NCBI RefSeq assembly: GCF_036013915.1
Contig: NZ_CP107899.1
Coordinates: forward strand, 1,860,001 to 1,924,000
Source: Streptomyces sp. NBC_00464
GTDB lineage: Bacteria > Actinomycetota > Actinomycetes > Streptomycetales > Streptomycetaceae
Length of the DNA stretch: 64,000 nucleotides
Direction of reading: 5' to 3'
Shown here: one piece after another, positions 60,649 through 64,000 of the stretch
Position numbering within the stretch: the stretch's first letter is position 1
How the letters are laid out: every line of letters begins with the position of its first letter
The notes under the pieces: generated by a model
The model's database searches: none
What the model was told of the DNA's origin: nothing
What the model saw: the letters and a program-made list of their open reading frames with translations, nothing else
Translations under genes and position numbers: made by a program

Positions 60649-61587
60649 ATGAGTGACCCTTCCTCCCCCTTCGGCTTCGAGCTCGTGCGGCGTGGTTACG
60701 ACCGCGGTCAGGTGGATGACCGCATTACCAAGCTCGTCGCCGACCGTGATAGTGCTCTCGCCCGCATCACGTCTCTGGAAAAGCGCATCGAGGAGCTCCA
60801 CCTCGAAACGCAGAACGCCCAGGCCCAGGTGAACGACGCGGAACCGTCGTACGCGGGCCTCGGTGCGCGTGTGGAGAAGATTCTCCGCCTCGCCGAGGAG
60901 GAGGCCAAGGACCTGCGTGAGGAGGCCCGTCGCGCCGCCGAGCAGCACCGTGAGCTCGCCGAGGCAGCCGCCCAGCAGGTGCGCAACGACGCCGAGGCAT
61001 TCGCCGCCGAGCGCAAGGCCAAGGCCGAGGACGACGGTGTCCGCATCGTCGAGAAGGCCAAGGGTGAGGCCACCACGCTGCGCTCGGACGCGCAGAAGGA
61101 CGCGGCTCAGAAGCGCGAGGAGGCGGACGCCCTCTTCGAGGAGACCCGCGCCAAGGCCGCCCAGGCCGCAGCGGACTTCGAGACCAACCTGGCCAAGCGC
61201 CGCGACCAGTCGGAGCGCGACCTCGCGTCCCGTCAGGCCAAGGCCGAGAAGCGTCTGGCCGAGATCGAGCACCGCGCCGAGCAGCTCCGCCTGGAGGCCG
61301 AGAAGCTCCGCACGGACGCCGAGCGCCGCTCCCGTCAGACGGTGGAGACCGCTCAGCGCCAGGCCGAGGACATCGTGGCCGACGCCAACGCGAAGGCCGA
61401 CCGGATCCGCAGCGAATCGGAGCGCGAGCTGGCGGCGCTCACCAACCGCCGCGACTCGATCAACGCCCAGCTGACCAACGTCCGCGAGATGCTGGCGACG
61501 CTGACGGGTGCCGCGGTGGCAGCCGCCGGCTCTCCCGCCGACGAGGAGCCCGCCACCCGCGGCGTCCCGGCCCAGCAGACCCGCTGA
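60649..61587 (+). CDS. filP: FilP, intermediate-filament-like coiled-coil protein
   Basis: The 312-residue protein has the short N-terminal motif FGFELVRRGYDRGQVDDRI, shared with DivIVA-like proteins, then an almost continuous coiled coil (about 25-285, rich in AEEEAKDLREEARRAAEQHR-style heptads), ending LTNRRDSINAQLTNVREMLA. FilP forms filament networks near the hyphal tip and binds DivIVA and Scy. The ATG at 60649 has AGGAA 6-10 bases upstream. A strong hairpin follows the stop. Position right after scy makes the assignment firm. Confidence 0.94.
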   Translation: MSDPSSPFGFELVRRGYDRGQVDDRITKLVADRDSALARITSLEKRIEELHLETQNAQAQVNDAEPSYAGLGARVEKILRLAEEEAKDLREEARRAAEQHRELAEAAAQQVRNDAEAFAAERKAKAEDDGVRIVEKAKGEATTLRSDAQKDAAQKREEADALFEETRAKAAQAAADFETNLAKRRDQSERDLASRQAKAEKRLAEIEHRAEQLRLEAEKLRTDAERRSRQTVETAQRQAEDIVADANAKADRIRSESERELAALTNRRDSINAQLTNVREMLATLTGAAVAAAGSPADEEPATRGVPAQQTR

Positions 61588-61608
61588 CCCCCGGCTGGTC
61601 GCATTCCT

Positions 61609-61647
61609 GCGCGCCCGGTTCCACCTTTGTGGTGGCGCCGGGCGCGC
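61609..61647 (+). terminator. Terminator of filP
   Basis: GCGCGCCCGG and CCGGGCGCGC enclose an inner CCACC/GGTGG stem. It starts 21 bases after the stop codon. Confidence 0.78.
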
Positions 61648-61667
61648 GGCCGTTCTAGCGTGAACGC

Positions 61668-62690
61668 ATGATCGAGCTTGATGGCCTCACCAAGCGCTTC
61701 GGCAACAAGGTTGCCGTCGACCAGTTGTCGTGCCGGATCAAACCGGGGATGGTGACGGGTTTTCTGGGACCCAACGGGGCGGGCAAGTCCACCACGATGC
61801 GGATGATGCTCGATCTCGACAACCCCACCAGCGGATCGGTGCGCATCGACGGCAAGCACTACCGCGAGCTGTCCGAGCCCCTGAAATACATCGGCGCACT
61901 GCTGGACGCCAAGTCGATGCACGGTGGTCGCAGCGCCTACAACAACCTCCTCTGTCTGGCCCAGAGCAACCGGATCCCGCAGAGCCGGGTGGCGGAGGTT
62001 CTCGACACCGTCGGCCTGACCGCCGTGGCGAAGAGGAAATCCAAGGGGTTCTCCCTCGGTATGGGCCAGCGCCTGGGAATCGCCTCGGCGCTGCTCGGCG
62101 ATCCCGAGATTCTGATGTTCGACGAACCCGTCAATGGTCTGGACCCCGAGGGAATTCACTGGATCCGCAATCTGATGAAGGCGCTCGCCGCGGAAGGCCG
62201 GACGATCTTCGTCTCCTCGCATCTGATGAGTGAAATGGCACTGACCGCGGACCATTTGATCGTGATCGGACAGGGCCGGCTGCTCGCCGACACCTCGATG
62301 GCCGATTTCATCCACCAGAACTCCCGCAGTTTTGTGCGGCTGCGCTCACCGCAGCAGGAGCGGCTGCGGGACGTCCTGCACGCGGAGGGCATCGTGGCGG
62401 TCGAGTCGGGCAACGGCACGCTGGAGATCGACGGCGCCACCACCGAGGCCCTGGGCGAGCTCGCCGCCCGGCACACGATCGTGCTGCACGAGCTGAGCTC
62501 CCAGCGGGCCTCGCTGGAGGAGGCGTTCATGCAGATGACGGCGGACTCGGTGGAGTACCACGCACACTCGGAGCGCGGTGCCGCGCCGCCCCCGGTCGGA
62601 CCGCACTGGGGCGACCAGGGGAACCAGCCGCCCGGCAACGCCCCGGGCCCCGGGTCTTCCGACGGTTCCGGCACCGGACAGGGGGTGTGA
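61668..62690 (+). CDS. ABC transporter ATP-binding protein
   Basis: The 340-residue ATPase has Walker A GPNGAGKST, a signature-like FSLGMGQRLGIASALLG, Walker B EILMFDEPVNGLDP and the H-loop SSHLMSEMAL. A ~45-residue Pro/Gly-rich tail (APPPVGPHWGDQGN onward) is unusual. The subtype resembles bacitracin/antibiotic or lantibiotic exporters. It has no ribosome site; TAGCGT ends 6 bases before the ATG, so it is probably leaderless. It overlaps the permease by GTGA. Confidence 0.92.
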   Translation: MIELDGLTKRFGNKVAVDQLSCRIKPGMVTGFLGPNGAGKSTTMRMMLDLDNPTSGSVRIDGKHYRELSEPLKYIGALLDAKSMHGGRSAYNNLLCLAQSNRIPQSRVAEVLDTVGLTAVAKRKSKGFSLGMGQRLGIASALLGDPEILMFDEPVNGLDPEGIHWIRNLMKALAAEGRTIFVSSHLMSEMALTADHLIVIGQGRLLADTSMADFIHQNSRSFVRLRSPQQERLRDVLHAEGIVAVESGNGTLEIDGATTEALGELAARHTIVLHELSSQRASLEEAFMQMTADSVEYHAHSERGAAPPPVGPHWGDQGNQPPGNAPGPGSSDGSGTGQGV

Positions 62691-63475
62691 CGGCGATGGC
62701 ATCGGTACCCGCGGTCCTGACCTCCGAATGGACCAAGATCCGAACGGTCTCCTCGACGACCTGGACGCTGATCTCCGCGTTCGCCGTCACCGTCGCGATG
62801 AGCGCCGCGCTCTGTGCGGTGATGAACGCCCAGTTCGACGACCTCTCCGACGCGGAGCGGGCCACCTTCGACCCCACGTTCATCAGCTTCTCCGGGATGA
62901 TTCTCGGTCAGCTGGCGATGGTCGTCTTCGGTGTCCTGGTGGTCGGTACGGAGTACAGCTCCGGCATGATCCGCACCTCCCTGGCGGCGGTGCCGCAGCG
63001 CGCCACCTTCCTCTTCAGCAAGATGCTGGTGGCCGGTGTGCTGGCCTTGGTGGTCGGGATGGTCACCAGCTTCGTCTCGTTCTTCCTCGGCCAGGCCCTG
63101 CTGGGCGACCACAGCATCGGCATCGGCGAGGACAACGTGCTGCGGGCGGTCTTCGGCGCCGGCATCTACATGGGGCTGATCGCGATCTTCTCCATGGGCG
63201 TGGCCGCGATGCTGCGCAGTTCGATGCTGTCGCTCGGCATCCTGATGCCGTTCTTCTTCCTGGTCTCACAGATCCTGTCGGCCGTCCCCGGGGCCAAGAG
63301 CGTCGCCCAGTACTTCCCCGACCAGGCCGGTTCCAAGATCATGCAGGTGGTGCCCGACGCGATGAACAGCGATCCGGCTCCGTACGGGCCGTGGGCCGGG
63401 CTGCTGATCATGGTGGCGTGGGTGGCGGCCTCGGTGATCGGCGGCTTCCTCGTACTCAAGAAGCGCGACGCGTAG
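62687..63475 (+). CDS. ABC transporter permease (ABC-2 type)
   Basis: The 262-residue protein has about six membrane helices, including LISAFAVTVAMSAALCAVM, MVVFGVLVVGTEYSSGMIRT (the characteristic G-T-E-Y-S loop) and VAWVAASVIGGFLVLKKRDA at the end. It overlaps the upstream ATPase (GTGA) and forms one exporter with it. GTG at 62687 or ATG at 62696 are both possible starts. A hairpin follows immediately. Confidence 0.9.
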   Translation: MTAMASVPAVLTSEWTKIRTVSSTTWTLISAFAVTVAMSAALCAVMNAQFDDLSDAERATFDPTFISFSGMILGQLAMVVFGVLVVGTEYSSGMIRTSLAAVPQRATFLFSKMLVAGVLALVVGMVTSFVSFFLGQALLGDHSIGIGEDNVLRAVFGAGIYMGLIAIFSMGVAAMLRSSMLSLGILMPFFFLVSQILSAVPGAKSVAQYFPDQAGSKIMQVVPDAMNSDPAPYGPWAGLLIMVAWVAASVIGGFLVLKKRDA

Positions 63476-63515
63476 GCGAGTCCCGTCCGGGGAGGGACAC
63501 CGGAAGGGACTCGCC
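63475..63515 (+). terminator. Terminator of the first ABC exporter
   Basis: GGCGAGTCCC and its complement enclose an inner TCCGG/CCGGA stem. It starts at the last base of the permease gene. Confidence 0.7.
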
Positions 63516-63525
63516 CGGTTTCGAC

Positions 63526-63554
63526 TTGGCCGGAACCGTCAAGGCCTGGATATC
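63526..63554 (+). promoter_or_regulatory. Probable promoter of the second ABC gene
   Basis: TTGGCC, a 17-bp spacer and GATATC give a reasonable housekeeping promoter 74 bases before the next ATG. Confidence 0.5.
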
Positions 63555-63627
63555 CTCCTAACTCAAACGGGGGGCGTGCGGCCGATGGCCTGTGCCCCGA
63601 CGACAGATAAGTCGATGGGGCTGGAGC

Positions 63628-64000
63628 ATGATCGAGGCAGTCGGCCTGACCAAGCGCTATGGCGCGAAGACGGCCGTGTACAACCTTTCCTTCCAGGTGC
63701 GGCCCGGAGCCGTCACCGGGTTCCTCGGTCCCAACGGGTCGGGCAAGTCGACCACGATGCGGATGATTCTCGGCCTGGACCGGCCGACGGCAGGCCGGGT
63801 GACCATCGGCGGCCACGACTTCCGCACTCTGCCGAACGCACCGCGCCAGGTGGGCGCGCTGCTCGACGCCAAGGCCGTGCACGGCGGGCGCAGCGCCCGT
63901 AACCACCTGCTCTCGCTCGCCCAGCTCGCGGGCATCCCGGCCGCCCGGGTCGACGAGGTGCTCGGTGTCGTCGGTCTCCAGGACGTCGCGCGCAAGCGGT
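63628..64000 (+). CDS. ABC transporter ATP-binding protein (5' part; continues past window)
   Basis: The first 124 codons encode MIEAVGLTKRYGAKTAVYNL, Walker A GPNGSGKSTT and LLDAKAVHGGRSARNHLLSL, very similar to the ATPase at 61668. The signature and Walker B regions lie outside the window. GGGG at 63617-63620 gives a modest ribosome site. It is probably a paralogous exporter duplicated next to the first. Confidence 0.9.
   Translation, partial: MIEAVGLTKRYGAKTAVYNLSFQVRPGAVTGFLGPNGSGKSTTMRMILGLDRPTAGRVTIGGHDFRTLPNAPRQVGALLDAKAVHGGRSARNHLLSLAQLAGIPAARVDEVLGVVGLQDVARKR

Noticed and set aside
1..64000. tRNA, rRNA, transposase or attachment sites
   Set aside because: I looked for cloverleaf-like segments, transposase motifs and long terminal repeats and saw none. 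Faint structured RNAs would need a covariance search.

Overview
The window is a very GC-rich actinomycete chromosome segment, almost certainly from a Streptomyces. Codon third positions are strongly G/C, GTG and TTG starts are frequent, many starts look leaderless, and several genes (glgE, scy, filP, absC, icmA) are recognisable Streptomyces genes. From memory, the gene order resembles the S. coelicolor stretch around SCO5394 to SCO5447 in inverted orientation; that comparison was not run.

Layout. (1) 1-8000: secreted degradative enzymes: the start of a large lytic-transglycosylase/golvesin/SGNH-hydrolase protein, an M4 neutral protease with a P-domain, and an alginate-lyase-like enzyme. (2) 8100-19480: the trehalose/alpha-glucan locus, glgP divergent from glgE-treS-pep2-glgB (GlgE pathway). 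(3) 19560-23133: a cell-wall group with a GH25 lysozyme, a membrane-anchored HTH protein carrying two peptidoglycan-binding domains, a small disulfide-type secreted protein and an L,D-transpeptidase-like protein. A duplicated inverted element flanks the HTH gene. (4) 23163-28679: MerR-thioredoxin operon, dctA opposite a DcuS/CitA-type two-component system, and an HTH regulator. (5) 28973-35502: a candidate 34-residue protein, then pfkA, pta-ackA and pyk. (6) 35596-38250: a three-gene surface/membrane operon (DUF6230, DUF6114, anchored protein), then a CnoX-like thioredoxin and a TetR regulator with a perfect operator-like repeat. (7) 40812-50242: secreted hydrolase, isobutyryl-CoA mutase large subunit (icmA) with a 24-bp palindrome at its promoter, MFS-MarR, two DUF3817 proteins, a thiamine-binding-type protein, an ArsR-type regulator and three tandem AIM24 genes. 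(8) 50356-56462: absC, a RapA1/RapA2-like two-component system opposite a PepSY protein, meaB, thiolase and methylmalonyl-CoA epimerase. (9) 56666-64000: the polar cytoskeleton pair scy and filP, then an ABC transporter and the start of a second one.

How it works together. Central carbon metabolism dominates: storage glucan is built and broken through GlgP, TreS, Pep2, GlgE and GlgB; glycolysis and acetate overflow run through PfkA, Pyk and Pta-AckA; acyl-CoA rearrangement involves IcmA, MeaB, epimerase and thiolase. Interleaved are regulators with small, clear palindromic operators, and envelope or tip-growth genes. No rRNA, tRNA, CRISPR array, transposase or phage gene was seen. The features most worth testing are the peptidoglycan-sensor-like HTH protein with its duplicated element, the 34-residue ORF, the icmA palindrome and the DUF6230/DUF6114 operon.
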